The notes under the pieces were generated by a model. That model was not told the origin of the DNA and did no database searches. It was given only the letters and a program-made list of their open reading frames with translations. Shown one piece after another: positions 44,045 through 53,555 of a stretch of DNA of 64,000 nt. Source of the DNA: an uncultured Acidimicrobiia bacterium (GTDB taxonomy: Bacteria; Actinomycetota; Acidimicrobiia; Spongiisociales; Spongiisociaceae); assembly GCA_958295745.1 (NCBI GenBank), contig OY282370.1, forward strand, positions 1,669,724 to 1,733,723. The letters run 5' to 3'. A program made the translations under genes and the position numbers. The first letter of the stretch is position 1; every line of letters starts with the position of its first letter.

Positions 44045-45106
44045 GTGCGTCAAGCAGATCGCGATCGCATCGAGGAATACGCCCTCAAGGTATGGAAGTA
44101 CAAGGAGGGCGAGGTGGTGAGCATGGCCATCCACCTGGGAGACCGCCTCGGCCTGTACAGGGCCATGGCGGGGGGAGGCCGGTTCTCCCCGGCGGGCCTG
44201 GCCGGCCTCACCGGGTTGAACGAACGCTGGTTGCGCGAGTGGCTGCTCTGCCAGGCGGCCGCCGGCCTGGTTACCCGCACTGCGGATGGAACCTTTTCCC
44301 TCGAACCGGAGGGGGAGCAGGTTCTGGTCGAGGATCATTCCCTCGATTTCGCGGCCGGTGTGTTCATCGGGGGCTATCCCCCCGGACAGATGGATGTCAT
44401 CGCCGAGTCCTTCCGCACCGGCCTAGGCATCTCCTACGACCAGATGGGGGACCGGGTGGCGCGCCAGATCGACCGGATGCACCTGGGTTGGCTGGGCGGC
44501 TATCTGGTGGATACCGTGCTGCCCTGCCTCGACGGGGTGGTCGAGAAGCTGGAGGCGGGCGCCATGGCGGCGGACGTGGGCTGCGGAGGGGCCATCTCGG
44601 TCGCAACCCTGGCCGAACGGTTCCCGGCCAGCACCGTCGTCGGGTACGAGCCGTCGAGCCCGGCCGCGGCCCGCGCCCGGCGCCGGCTGGACGGCCTCCC
44701 CAACGCATCGATAATCCAGGCGGTCGGGGAGGATCTGCCCGCAGACGGCCGCTTCGATTTGATCCTCACGATGGACTGCATGCACGACATGCCGTTCCCG
44801 GACCGGGTGGCGGCGGCCATCCGGCGGGCCCTGAAGCATGACGGGGTGTGGCTAATCAAGGACATAAGGTGCTCGGAGGATTTCGAGCAGAACCGCAAGA
44901 ACCCGGTGCTGGCCATGCAGTACGGGTTCAGCCTCGGTTCCTGCCTGTCGTCCGGCACGTCGGTGGAAGGCGGGGCGGCCCTCGGTTCCCTGGGTTTCAC
45001 CCCCGCCGTGGCGGAGAGCATGGCCGGAGAGGCCGGGTTCACCTCCTTCCGGGTGTTCGAATTGGAGGACGACCCGGTGCACTTCTACTACGAGGCCCGT
45101 CCGTGA
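44045..45106 (+). CDS. SAM-dependent methyltransferase with N-terminal winged helix
   Basis: 353 residues if started at GTG 44045 (an ATG at 44009 is possible). A winged-helix dimerisation domain (LGLYRAMAGGGRFSPAGLAGLTGLNERWLREWL) precedes a class I methyltransferase core: MAADVGCGGAISVATLAERFP (motif I), VVGYEPS, and LILTMDCMHDMPFPDRV. The layout is that of small-molecule O- or N-methyltransferases and of a widespread family of unassigned methyltransferases. The substrate is unknown. Confidence 0.8.
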   Translation: MRQADRDRIEEYALKVWKYKEGEVVSMAIHLGDRLGLYRAMAGGGRFSPAGLAGLTGLNERWLREWLLCQAAAGLVTRTADGTFSLEPEGEQVLVEDHSLDFAAGVFIGGYPPGQMDVIAESFRTGLGISYDQMGDRVARQIDRMHLGWLGGYLVDTVLPCLDGVVEKLEAGAMAADVGCGGAISVATLAERFPASTVVGYEPSSPAAARARRRLDGLPNASIIQAVGEDLPADGRFDLILTMDCMHDMPFPDRVAAAIRRALKHDGVWLIKDIRCSEDFEQNRKNPVLAMQYGFSLGSCLSSGTSVEGGAALGSLGFTPAVAESMAGEAGFTSFRVFELEDDPVHFYYEARP

Positions 45107-45189
45107 AGCGGTTGCCCGCCCGTTCCGCGCCATGGGGCGGCGGCGGGCCGTTGTGTAACAAGGTCCGGGCCTATAGGCTGGAGGCCTAG

Positions 45190-45750
45190 ATGTCCGTAGA
45201 TCTGGCCGGGTTCATCACCGACATGAAAGCCCACGCCGTGGAGCATGGGTTCCACGTGCATGCCGACCGCCACTTCATCGAGTCCTATTCCCTGGTCCAG
45301 GCCTGGGAGGTGGATCTGCATCCCGAGGAGGCTTGCGAAGGCCCGCTGGAGATGCTGATGGTGCTGGAGGTCGATCCCAGGGTGATCCTGGGCTTCGAGG
45401 ACCTGGTGATGGAGAACGTGGACTTCGACGAAGAACAGGAAGGCCGGCTCCAGCTGCCCTTTTTCTTCAAGTGGGCGTTGCCGCCCCTGCCCCGCCCGCC
45501 GGACCTGCTGATCCTCGCCACCGATCTGGCGGGGGTGTCGGGCACCACCCTGCCGGTGGAGGTCTCCGCCATCGACACCTACATGTCGGTCACCGACCCG
45601 GCCGCCCGCAGCCTCTCCCTGGTGGGCAGGCTGGACCTGTCGTTGCGCGAGATGTACCTGCGGGAAGTCAAGACCTGCGACGTCTTGGAATGCGCCCACA
45701 ACGTGAGCATGTGGTTGCTGGACCAGGCCCAGGACTGGCTGGACGAATAA
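45190..45750 (+). CDS. Uncharacterised protein
   Basis: 186 residues from ATG 45190, with GGAGG shortly upstream. It is soluble and acidic, with no signal peptide. The sequence suggests an alpha/beta fold (ADRHFIESYSLVQAWEVDLHPEEACEGPLEMLMVLEVDP) and a terminal amphipathic helix (AHNVSMWLLDQAQDWLDE). No family or catalytic motif is recognised. It faces the MMPL transporter gene convergently. Confidence 0.6.
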   Translation: MSVDLAGFITDMKAHAVEHGFHVHADRHFIESYSLVQAWEVDLHPEEACEGPLEMLMVLEVDPRVILGFEDLVMENVDFDEEQEGRLQLPFFFKWALPPLPRPPDLLILATDLAGVSGTTLPVEVSAIDTYMSVTDPAARSLSLVGRLDLSLREMYLREVKTCDVLECAHNVSMWLLDQAQDWLDE

Positions 45751-45822
45751 GCAACGCCCCTCCTTCCCCCGTATGAAAGCGGGAAGACCGGCGGGCGGCG
45801 GGATCGGGTGCCTGCGTCCGGT

Positions 45823-48516
45823 TCAGCCTGCGGAGGCTTCGGTTGCGGGCGTCTCCCTCCTCTGATGCCACCTCGCCCAGAGCATCAGCATCGAGGGGAG
45901 CACCAGCACCGCGGTGAGCATGGCCAGGAGGATCGTGTAGGCCGTGACGAACCCGAACTGCCGGAAGGGGACGGTGGTCGAGATGACCAGGACGCCGAAT
46001 CCGGCCACCGTGGTCAGCGCCGACCCGGCCAGGGCGCCGCCGGTGTGGCTGAGGGTGGATTCGATGGCCGCATCCAGACTGGGGCGGCGGCTTCGGTCCT
46101 CGAGGAACCGGTGGGCGATGTGGATCATGTATGGGATGCCGATGCCGATCGCCAGGGCCGAGATGGTGGCGGTGATCGGTCCGAAGGGGATGCGGAAGGC
46201 GGCCATCAGACCGAACGACCACAGGACCACGAGCACCACCGGAATGGTGGTGATCACCCCCAGCATCGGGCGGCGGGCTTGGTACCAGAAGTTCGCCACC
46301 AGCAACACCAGCGCCGCGGCGAGGGTCAGCACCAACGACGAGACCTGGGAGTTGCGCAGGGTGGTGACGATCACGTCCTGGATTATCTCTTCCGAGGTCG
46401 CCGCGGCCGAGAGTCCGGCTTCTGCGACGGGCCGGAAGTCGTCGATCAGGTCCAGCCGGAGCTGCCCGGCGTCCGACTCCCCCGCCTGGGTGGTGTAGTC
46501 GAAGAGGGCCGCGTCGTAACCGCCTCCGCTCCGGTGGAGCACCTGGCTCATGAGTTGGGGGTCGGCTTCCCACGCCGCATCGTACAGGGCGCCGATGTCG
46601 GAGCCCGGAGGGACGGCGAGGGTGTCCGGGTCGGCGCCGGCGGCTCGGAGGGCCTGCTGCACCTCCGGGGCGAAATCGGGCGACCGAGGGGCGGCCAGCT
46701 GGTCTATCACCGACACCGGCGAGGTGCCGGACGGCCGGCCGCCCGGCTTGAGCACGTTGGGGGTGTCGGCCACCCGGTTGTTGGAGGTCACCATGGCGTT
46801 CCAGGCCCCGGCCGAGGCCACGTCTCCCTCGATCAGCACCCGGGTGTTCTCGCCGAAGCCGCCGCCGAAGTCCCCGATCAGCTTCTCGAACGTGGCGCGC
46901 AGCGGTGAGGTGACGGGGATGAAGTCCAGGAAGGAGAACTTGGTCTCGAGCTGCGACCATCCCCAGACGCCCAAGCCGCCCAGCACTATGGCCCCTGCCA
47001 AGGCCGCCGCCGCCGCTTTCTTGGCGATGATCGAGGTCTTCCCGATGATCAGGCCGAGGGCCCGGCTGTCGCCCGCACCTAACCGATCGGGTTCGAGGGT
47101 GCCCCGCCGCATTCCCCTTCGGTCGAGGATGGTGCGCACCGCCGGGATGAAGGTGACCATGAGCAGGAAGGAGACGGCGATGCCGACGGCGGCCAGAACC
47201 CCGAACTCCCGAAGGGCCGGGATCTCGTTGGCCACGTTGGTCAGGAACCCGACCGCGGTGGTGATGGTGGCCAGCACGAGCGCCACGCCCACCGTGCGAA
47301 TCGCCCGCTTCACGGAGTCGTCCACCCCCGCACCGCCGGAGATCTCCTCCCGGTATCGGGAGGTGACGTGGATCGAGTAGTCGACCCCGAGCCCGATCAG
47401 CAGGATCGGCAGGATCTGGGCCATCGGGCTCATGTCCCGGAAGAGCAGGTATCCGATGCCGTTCATCCAGGAGATCGAGAAGAGGATGGTGATCAGGGTC
47501 AGGACGGTGTCGGCGGTGGTGCGCCGCAGGCCCCGGTCGACGAAGGTCCAGGTCAGGAACAGCACCAGCAGCAAGGTCCCGGCCACGGGGAAGAGGGCGG
47601 GGCCGTTCCAGTCCTTCATCGCGTCCGGGAACAGGCTGTCGAGGACGAGGGCGAGGGTGGGGAGTATCACCGCGACGATGGCCGCCGCCGCCGCCAGGAT
47701 GCCTACCCGCATCACCACCCGTCCGCCTCTCCGCTTCGGGCGGATCAGGAAGACGAGGGCGAGCACCAAGGCGATGATCAGGCCGGCCGTGCCGAACAGC
47801 CTCCCGATCTCCGCCTGGAACTCATCGTTGTTGGAGAAGAGCAGCTCGAAGGAGAACGGCTCGGCGGAGTAACCCTCCGGCAGCGGCGCCGCCCGGATCT
47901 GGTCGGCGGCCAGGTTGCTGGCCTCGACGAAACGGTCGTATTCGTCTCCCGGCTCGGCGCTGCGGATGAAGGCGATCACCAGACCCTTGTCGGCCGCGGG
48001 CGCATCCAGGTCGGCGTAGGTGGGCGCCGCCCCTTGGACGAAACCCGCCGGTCCCGGGGGCATGGCGTCCATCTCCTGCCGGAAGAGCCGGCGCAGTTCT
48101 TCGTCGGAGGCGGGCGGCGGTTCACCCTCGATCAGCGCCGTCCGCACCGGCCAAAGGAAGCTGACCACGGGGTTCGGCCCTTCCTGCACCAGCCGGTCGG
48201 ACAGGGCGCCGGTCCTCAACGCCTCGACTATGGAGTCGACGGCCGCCAGCCCGTCCCGGCTGTAGACGTTGCCCCCTTCGGCGGTGACGATCACCTGCAT
48301 GACAGTGGTGGTCGTCTCCTCGCCGAACAGATCCACGATTCGTTGGGAGGCCGCCAACTCGGGGGCGTCCGGGGCGAAGGACTCGTTGCTTTCTTCCTGC
48401 GGGGTGAACCCCTGCGCCAGCCAGCCGAATACGAGGGAGGCGGCGAGGGTGAGGGCGACGACCAGCCAGGGCCATCTCCGAACCGCGGCAGACAGACCGG
48501 CGACCAACGACTTCAA
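45823..48516 (-). CDS. MMPL/RND superfamily transporter
   Basis: 897 residues with the two-fold RND plan: a membrane helix at about 17-35, a large extracytoplasmic domain, five or six helices (LIIALVLALVFLIRP, VAGTLLLVLFLTW, GIGYLLFRDMSPMAQILPILLIGLGVDYSIHVTSRYREE), and the same again in the second half (AIGIGIPYMIHIAHRFLEDRS). The GLGVDYSIH segment carries the Asp of the proton-relay region. It probably exports lipids or hydrophobic compounds; the cargo is unknown. It lies 213 bp downstream of hisC on the same strand. Confidence 0.9.
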   Translation of the reverse strand: MKSLVAGLSAAVRRWPWLVVALTLAASLVFGWLAQGFTPQEESNESFAPDAPELAASQRIVDLFGEETTTTVMQVIVTAEGGNVYSRDGLAAVDSIVEALRTGALSDRLVQEGPNPVVSFLWPVRTALIEGEPPPASDEELRRLFRQEMDAMPPGPAGFVQGAAPTYADLDAPAADKGLVIAFIRSAEPGDEYDRFVEASNLAADQIRAAPLPEGYSAEPFSFELLFSNNDEFQAEIGRLFGTAGLIIALVLALVFLIRPKRRGGRVVMRVGILAAAAAIVAVILPTLALVLDSLFPDAMKDWNGPALFPVAGTLLLVLFLTWTFVDRGLRRTTADTVLTLITILFSISWMNGIGYLLFRDMSPMAQILPILLIGLGVDYSIHVTSRYREEISGGAGVDDSVKRAIRTVGVALVLATITTAVGFLTNVANEIPALREFGVLAAVGIAVSFLLMVTFIPAVRTILDRRGMRRGTLEPDRLGAGDSRALGLIIGKTSIIAKKAAAAALAGAIVLGGLGVWGWSQLETKFSFLDFIPVTSPLRATFEKLIGDFGGGFGENTRVLIEGDVASAGAWNAMVTSNNRVADTPNVLKPGGRPSGTSPVSVIDQLAAPRSPDFAPEVQQALRAAGADPDTLAVPPGSDIGALYDAAWEADPQLMSQVLHRSGGGYDAALFDYTTQAGESDAGQLRLDLIDDFRPVAEAGLSAAATSEEIIQDVIVTTLRNSQVSSLVLTLAAALVLLVANFWYQARRPMLGVITTIPVVLVVLWSFGLMAAFRIPFGPITATISALAIGIGIPYMIHIAHRFLEDRSRRPSLDAAIESTLSHTGGALAGSALTTVAGFGVLVISTTVPFRQFGFVTAYTILLAMLTAVLVLPSMLMLWARWHQRRETPATEASAG

Positions 48517-48729
48517 ATTATCTCCTTGTCAGGGCCGGTTTCGGGTCTTGCTGGACAACACGGGGAGGCTGCAACACGGCTCATTCGGCGCCGCCGAACA
48601 ATATAGTCCGGACGGTCCGCTATGTATGGAGCCGTCGCCGGCGGGTGGTTGGGGGCGGCGATATATAGAGAAGCGGAGCGCCCCGGGCCGGGCCGGGTCC
48701 GGCATCGATGCCTTCGGACTTCGGGCGGT

Positions 48730-49812
48730 TCAGACTTCGGCCAACACCCTGCCGAGGTCGGCGAGGAACTTGTCGTTCTCTGCCCGGGTGCCGACCGTTA
48801 CCCTGGTCCACTCGCCGATCATCAGCCTGATGATGGTTCCTCTCTCGAGGAGGGCCTGGATCGCGTCGGACGTCTTGGGGCCCAGGCGGAACCATATGAA
48901 GTTGGTCTGGGTGGGGACGTATTCGATCCCGCGGTCCTCGAAGGCAGATTCCAGTTGCTCCACGCCCCGCCGGTTCATCTCGTACCGTTCCGCCATCCGC
49001 TCCGGGAAGTCCAGGGCGGCTAGGGCGGCGGTCTGGGCGAGGGCGTTGACCGTGAACGGGATCTGTGCCTTGCGCAGCGAGTAGAGGGTGTCGGGTTGGC
49101 CGATGAAGTAACCTATTCGCAGCCCGGCCAGCCCGTAGATCTTGGAGAAGGTGCGGGCCACCACCACGTTGGGCCGTTCGAGGGCCATGGACACCGCCTG
49201 CGAGGACGATTCCGCCTGCACGAACTCCACGTAGGCTTCATCCAACACCACCACGGTGTCCTCGGGCGCCTGTTCGACGAACTTGCGAACCTCGTCCTGG
49301 GTTCGGTAGGTGCCGGTGGGGTTGTTCGGATTGCATAGGTACACCAGGGTGGTGTCGGCCCGGATGGCTTCGCTCATCGCTTCGAGGTCCACGGAGTGGG
49401 TTTCGTCGAGAGGGACCTCGACGGCCTCCGCCCCGCCCAGCGCCGCATTCACCCGGTACATCACGAAGGACGGCCACGGGTAGACGAAGCTTCGCCCCGG
49501 CCCGCCCAGCGCCCGGGCGGTGTTGGTGAGCAACGCCGAGCTGCCGGCGCCGAACCATAGGAACTCGCCGGGGACGCCGACCGCCTTGGACATCGCCTCG
49601 GTCAGATCCACACAGCGGAGGTCCGGGTATCGGTTGATGTCCGCCGCGGCGGCGGCGATGACCTCCTGCACCTCGGGGAACGGGGCTAGAGGGGTCTCGT
49701 TGGCGCTCAACTTGGCCACGTCCCTGACCCCGTACAGGCGGGCGACCTCCTCTATCCCCGGCCCGCCCAGGTAGGGCTTCAGAGGCTCGATCTCGGGTCG
49801 GATGCGGGGCAC
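48730..49812 (-). CDS. hisC: Histidinol-phosphate aminotransferase family enzyme
   Basis: 360 residues, class I/II PLP aminotransferase of the HisC type. LSANETPLAPFPEV and RYPDL at the N-terminus, YLCNPNNPTGTY, VLDEAYVEF, and the PLP lysine in ARTFSKIYGLAGLRIGYFIG are all present. It would transaminate imidazole-acetol phosphate to histidinol phosphate. No other his gene is nearby, so a related aromatic aminotransferase is an alternative. Confidence 0.85.
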   Translation of the reverse strand: MPRIRPEIEPLKPYLGGPGIEEVARLYGVRDVAKLSANETPLAPFPEVQEVIAAAAADINRYPDLRCVDLTEAMSKAVGVPGEFLWFGAGSSALLTNTARALGGPGRSFVYPWPSFVMYRVNAALGGAEAVEVPLDETHSVDLEAMSEAIRADTTLVYLCNPNNPTGTYRTQDEVRKFVEQAPEDTVVVLDEAYVEFVQAESSSQAVSMALERPNVVVARTFSKIYGLAGLRIGYFIGQPDTLYSLRKAQIPFTVNALAQTAALAALDFPERMAERYEMNRRGVEQLESAFEDRGIEYVPTQTNFIWFRLGPKTSDAIQALLERGTIIRLMIGEWTRVTVGTRAENDKFLADLGRVLAEV

Positions 49813-49997
49813 CCACCCAGGTTACCAGCGCCCTCCCACTCGAAAGAAAGCGCTGTCCACCATGTCGGCCAGAGGGCTTCGGCCTCAGCTGTACCCCAGC
49901 CGAGGTGGGGCCGATTCGAATACATCCATACGAGCGCGGTTGTCGCCCGGGAGGGTTATGCTGTCCTACCTGTAGTTGGACGGAGGTACCCGGATCA

Positions 49998-50228
49998 ATG
50001 GAGGATTACGGCAAGTGGAATGTGAACTAGGAGCAAGAATTGACTTTTAGGAAAAGTCTTCTGCTTCCGGACCTTGCTAATAAAAGGTTTCTAGGGATTG
50101 AGGATTTTGACCATACCTCGCTTGGGTCGTGTTACGAGAGAGAAGGCCCTGATCTTATTGTCTCTTCAATAAATGAGAAAAATATGGATTTTGTCGAGAG
50201 ATATACCAGAAGTTCACAGCCTGGTTGA
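49998..50228 (+). pseudogene. AT-rich ORF interrupted by an in-frame TAG
   Basis: From ATG 49998 (GGAGG 11-15 nt upstream) the frame reads MEDYGKWNVN then TAG (50028). The same frame continues without interruption for 65 codons (EQELTFRKSLLLPDLANKRF ... EREGPDLIVSSINEKNMDFV) to TGA 50226, immediately followed by TAG. The codon use is markedly AT-rich compared with all neighbours. It may be a decayed foreign gene, a TTG-started short gene at 50040 (AGGAG 7 nt upstream), or a leader peptide plus gene. No family is recognised. Confidence 0.45.
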
Positions 50229-50353
50229 TAGATTTATTCGGGTTAGTACTCGGCGGTAGAATCCCTTTTATTCTGGATGTTGTTTACTTGAGGCATGCCA
50301 CCGATACAATCGCTTGCCCGGTGCGGCGGCACCCTCGGCGGGATGTCTTTACA

Positions 50354-52462
50354 ATGTATCGACCGAAACGTCGGAAGGAAGGTCAGTTGCTGCAGATACT
50401 GGACGCCGCCGGGTGCCTCGTCGGGGCGCAGCCGGACGATCTGGAGGACAAGGACCTGGTCGAGATGTACCGGTTGATGGCCTTGGGCCGCCGGTTCGAC
50501 CGCCGGGCTATGAGCCTGCAGCGACAGGGCCGCCTCGGTACCTTCCCGCCCGGGGCCGGCCAGGAGGCCGTCCAGATCGGTTCCGCCTACGCCGTCGGTC
50601 CGGAGGACTGGATCTACCCCAGCTATCGGGAGCACGCCGTCCAGCTGGCCCGGGGTATGCCCCCGGCGGTGATGCTCTCCTACTACCGGGGCCTGCCCAA
50701 CCGGGACTGGGACATCCGCAGGTACCGGATGAACATCCACACCATCCCGATCGCCACCCAGCTCCCGCACGCCGTGGGGCACGCCTACGCCGCCCGGCTG
50801 GCCGGGCAGAACCTGATCACGGTGGCCTATTTAGGGGACGGCGCCACCTCGGAGAGCGACTTCCATTCGGCCATGAACTTCGCCGGCGTCTGGAAGGCAC
50901 CCACCGTGTTCATGTGTTCCAACAACGGTTGGGCCATCTCGATGCCGGTCGACCGCCAGACCGCGGCTGCTTCCCTGGCCGACAAGGCGGTCGCCTACGG
51001 GATGCCGGGGGTGCGGGTGGACGGGATGGATGTGCTGGCGGTGTACGCCGTTACCCGGGAGGCGGTCGAGCGGGCCCGCGGCGGAGGCGGCCCCACCCTG
51101 ATCGAAGCGATGACCTACCGCTACGGGCCCCACGCCACCGCCGACGACCCCACCCTGTACCGCAAGGATGAGGAGGTGGCGGCCTGGCGGGCCAAAGATC
51201 CGATCGAACGGTTGAAGCGTTTCCTGGAGGGCCGCGGTCTGTGGTCGGACGACATCGACGAACAGGTGGAGATGGAGTCGGCGGAGTTCGAGGAGGCCGT
51301 GGCCGAGATCGAAGCCCGGGAGGAACCTCCCCGCGAGGAGGCCATACGCCATACGTACGAGCGGGTGCCTGAGGAGCTGGCGCTCCAGCTCGAGAAAGCC
51401 CTGCGGCGGGAAGGCGCCGCCCGAGTTTCGGCGGTTACGGCAGACGAGATATGGGAGATCGGCCATGACGACCTACCGGATGGGCCCACCGGCCATTGGA
51501 ACATGGCCGAGGCGATCAACGCCGCCCTGTTCGAGGTGATGGAGCGTTATCCGGAGGCGGTGGTGCTGGGGGAGGACGTGGGGATGACCGGCGGGGTGTT
51601 CCGCATCACCGAGGGCCTCTTGGACCGGTTCGGCGCCGAGCGGGTCATCGACACCCCCCTGTGCGAAACCGGCATCGTCGGTACGGCGGTGGGTATGGCG
51701 ATCGGCGGGGCCCGGCCGGTGGCCGAGATACAGTTCGACGGTTTCGTCTACCCCGCCTTCGACCAGATCGTGAGCCATCTGGCGCGGTTCCGTTTCCGCA
51801 CCAGGAGCAACGTCTCGCTGCCGATGGTGGTGCGCTGGCCGAACGGCGGCGGGATCGCTCCCCACGAGTTCCACGGCGACAGCCCGGAGGCCTACTTCGC
51901 CCACACCCCCGGCCTGACGGTGGTGATCCCCTCCACCCCGGTGGACGCCAAGGGGTTGCTCGCCTCCGCGGTGGAGAGCGCCGATCCCGTTCTATTCCTC
52001 GAGCCGAAGGTGCTCTACCGGGCCGGTCGGGAGGACGTCCCCGCCGGCCGCTACACCCTGCCGATCGGCCGGGCCCGCCTCCGACGGCGGGGCCGGGACG
52101 TGACGGTGGTCACCTACGGGGGCATGGTGCGGGTGGCGCTGGCGGCGGCGGACGGTCTGGCCGCGGAAGGTGTGGACTGCGAGGTGATAGACCTGCGCAC
52201 CTTGAAGCCCTGGGATCGGGAGACCGTTCTCGGGTCGGTGAACAGGACCGGGCGCTTGGTGCTGGTCCAGGAGCCGCCCCGCACGGCCGGGATTGCCGCC
52301 GAGGTGGCGGCGACCGTGGCCGAGGAGGCCCTCTACGTCCTGGAAGCGCCCATCATCAGGGTGGCCGGTTTCGATGCCCCTTGGCCGCAGTTCGGGGTGG
52401 AACACCACGCCCTCATCACCCCCCGGCGGGTCATGTCGGCGGTGAGGGAAACGCTGGAGTGA
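50354..52462 (+). CDS. 2-oxoacid dehydrogenase E1, alpha and beta subunits fused
   Basis: 702 residues from ATG 50354. Residues 1 to about 350 are E1 alpha: LMALGRRFDRRAMSLQRQGRLGTF, and the thiamine diphosphate motif GDGATSESDFHSAMNFAG through CSNN. An acidic linker leads into E1 beta from about 375: NMAEAINAALFEVMERYPEA, VVLGEDVG, PVAEIQFDGFVYPAFDQI, and VIDLRTLKPWD. In most bacteria these are two genes. The resemblance is to branched-chain (or pyruvate) E1 with alpha2beta2 architecture. No E2 or E3 gene is adjacent, so the partners must be encoded elsewhere. Confidence 0.9.
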   Translation: MYRPKRRKEGQLLQILDAAGCLVGAQPDDLEDKDLVEMYRLMALGRRFDRRAMSLQRQGRLGTFPPGAGQEAVQIGSAYAVGPEDWIYPSYREHAVQLARGMPPAVMLSYYRGLPNRDWDIRRYRMNIHTIPIATQLPHAVGHAYAARLAGQNLITVAYLGDGATSESDFHSAMNFAGVWKAPTVFMCSNNGWAISMPVDRQTAAASLADKAVAYGMPGVRVDGMDVLAVYAVTREAVERARGGGGPTLIEAMTYRYGPHATADDPTLYRKDEEVAAWRAKDPIERLKRFLEGRGLWSDDIDEQVEMESAEFEEAVAEIEAREEPPREEAIRHTYERVPEELALQLEKALRREGAARVSAVTADEIWEIGHDDLPDGPTGHWNMAEAINAALFEVMERYPEAVVLGEDVGMTGGVFRITEGLLDRFGAERVIDTPLCETGIVGTAVGMAIGGARPVAEIQFDGFVYPAFDQIVSHLARFRFRTRSNVSLPMVVRWPNGGGIAPHEFHGDSPEAYFAHTPGLTVVIPSTPVDAKGLLASAVESADPVLFLEPKVLYRAGREDVPAGRYTLPIGRARLRRRGRDVTVVTYGGMVRVALAAADGLAAEGVDCEVIDLRTLKPWDRETVLGSVNRTGRLVLVQEPPRTAGIAAEVAATVAEEALYVLEAPIIRVAGFDAPWPQFGVEHHALITPRRVMSAVRETLE

Positions 52463-52478
52463 CCTTGGAGCTAACCAT

Positions 52479-53294
52479 CTAGCTGAGTTCGGCGGTGGTG
52501 AACACCACATTGAACGGGACGCAGTAGATCACCATGGTCATCTCCTCGGGAACCTGGTAGCCGGGCGGCAGCTCGTAGTTCTGCGAGCCGATGTTCCCCT
52601 TGAGCGGCCCTAGGTCCAGGTACCCCTCTGCGTACACTTCCCCGCGGCCCTCCACCCCGTGCACCGGGGTGAGGATCACATGGAGTTGGGGTCCGTTGGT
52701 CACCTCGATGTCCTCCAGCCGGAGAAGCTGCGAACCGTCCTCCAGGCGGTAGAGGGTCACTTGCCCCGAACCCTTGTGGAACGAGTCACCGTCCATGAGG
52801 GGTCCGGTGGCCAGCGCCACCGGACCGGCGGGCTCGGGTGCCGCGACCTCTTCCTCGGTCGGGGCGGTTGCGGTGGTCGCAGTTTGTTCTTCGGTGGTTT
52901 CTTCGGTTGCGGTGGTCGCGGTTTGTTCTTCGGTGGTTTCTTCGGTGGGGGCGGCTGTGGTGGTTGCGGTTTGTTCTTCGGTGGTTTCTTCGGTGGGGGC
53001 GGTTGCGGTGGTCGCGGCCTGTTCGGTTTCAGGCATATCCTCCTCGACTGAAACATCGACGGCCTCGGCCTCGACCATCTTCTTCTCGACTTCCTCGGCG
53101 GTCATGTCGTCGGGGACCACGGCCATGGCCGCCCGGGGGAAGGGCTCGTTCACCACCTCGTCGATCAACAAGGGTGAACCCAGCCACCACGCCAGCGCAA
53201 TGATCGGGATCGCCACCACCGCCGCACCGATCTGTACGGACCTTCGCTTGTAGAACCGGCGCCGACCGGGCAAGACAACCTCCTTCAATTCCAA
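52479..53294 (-). CDS. Membrane-anchored DM13 domain protein
   Basis: 271 residues. A basic N-terminus is followed by one membrane anchor (IGAAVVAIPIIALAWWLGSPLLI), then a low-complexity linker of repeated TEETTEEQTAT units. The C-terminal DM13 domain follows (LLRLEDIEVTNGPQLHVILTP ... YLDLGPLKGNIGSQNYELPP ... VIYCVPFNVVF), with the conserved Cys in IYC. DM13 domains are proposed to take part in redox or electron transfer at the cell surface. The linker is encoded by near-identical tandem units at about 52865-53015. Confidence 0.85.
   Translation of the reverse strand: MELKEVVLPGRRRFYKRRSVQIGAAVVAIPIIALAWWLGSPLLIDEVVNEPFPRAAMAVVPDDMTAEEVEKKMVEAEAVDVSVEEDMPETEQAATTATAPTEETTEEQTATTTAAPTEETTEEQTATTATEETTEEQTATTATAPTEEEVAAPEPAGPVALATGPLMDGDSFHKGSGQVTLYRLEDGSQLLRLEDIEVTNGPQLHVILTPVHGVEGRGEVYAEGYLDLGPLKGNIGSQNYELPPGYQVPEEMTMVIYCVPFNVVFTTAELS
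52865..53015 (-). repeat. Tandem coding repeat in the DM13 protein linker
   Basis: Three near-identical units, each encoding roughly APTEETTEEQTATT, with a shortened middle one. Their purity suggests recent expansion. Confidence 0.7.
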
Positions 53295-53540
53295 TGATTC
53301 ATGTGTTCGCGGTGAGGATGACCGACCACACTAGATGGGCAGCTCCAAGGTTACCCCCCGATGCTACATACCGACACACCCCCCTTCACCTAACACACGA
53401 ACCAACGAAAGACGACCATCACCCCCCGGCGTCGGCACGGACGAACCGATCTTCGAAAGCCCGCTCCCGGGATGGGGCCGTTTTCGCACATAAACATATC
53501 TCCATTCCTTGGAACTCCTACGGGGCTGGTGGTTGGCGTG

Positions 53541-53546
53541 TACCCT
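53541..53546 (+). promoter_or_regulatory. Putative -10 box of a leaderless transcript (LOG family gene)
   Basis: TACCCT ends 9 nt before the ATG at 53556. Confidence 0.45.
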
Positions 53547-53555
53547 TCCGTCCCA

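Noticed and set aside
50028-50030. TAG as a recoded pyrrolysine codon
   Set aside because: No pyl genes or tRNA-Pyl are seen and the ORF is a short AT-rich remnant; decay is simpler.
52838-53203. Plus-strand FLRWFLRW-rich frame opposite the DM13 linker
   Set aside because: Mirror of the TEETTEEQTA coding repeat; the minus-strand gene has a clear domain and membrane anchor.
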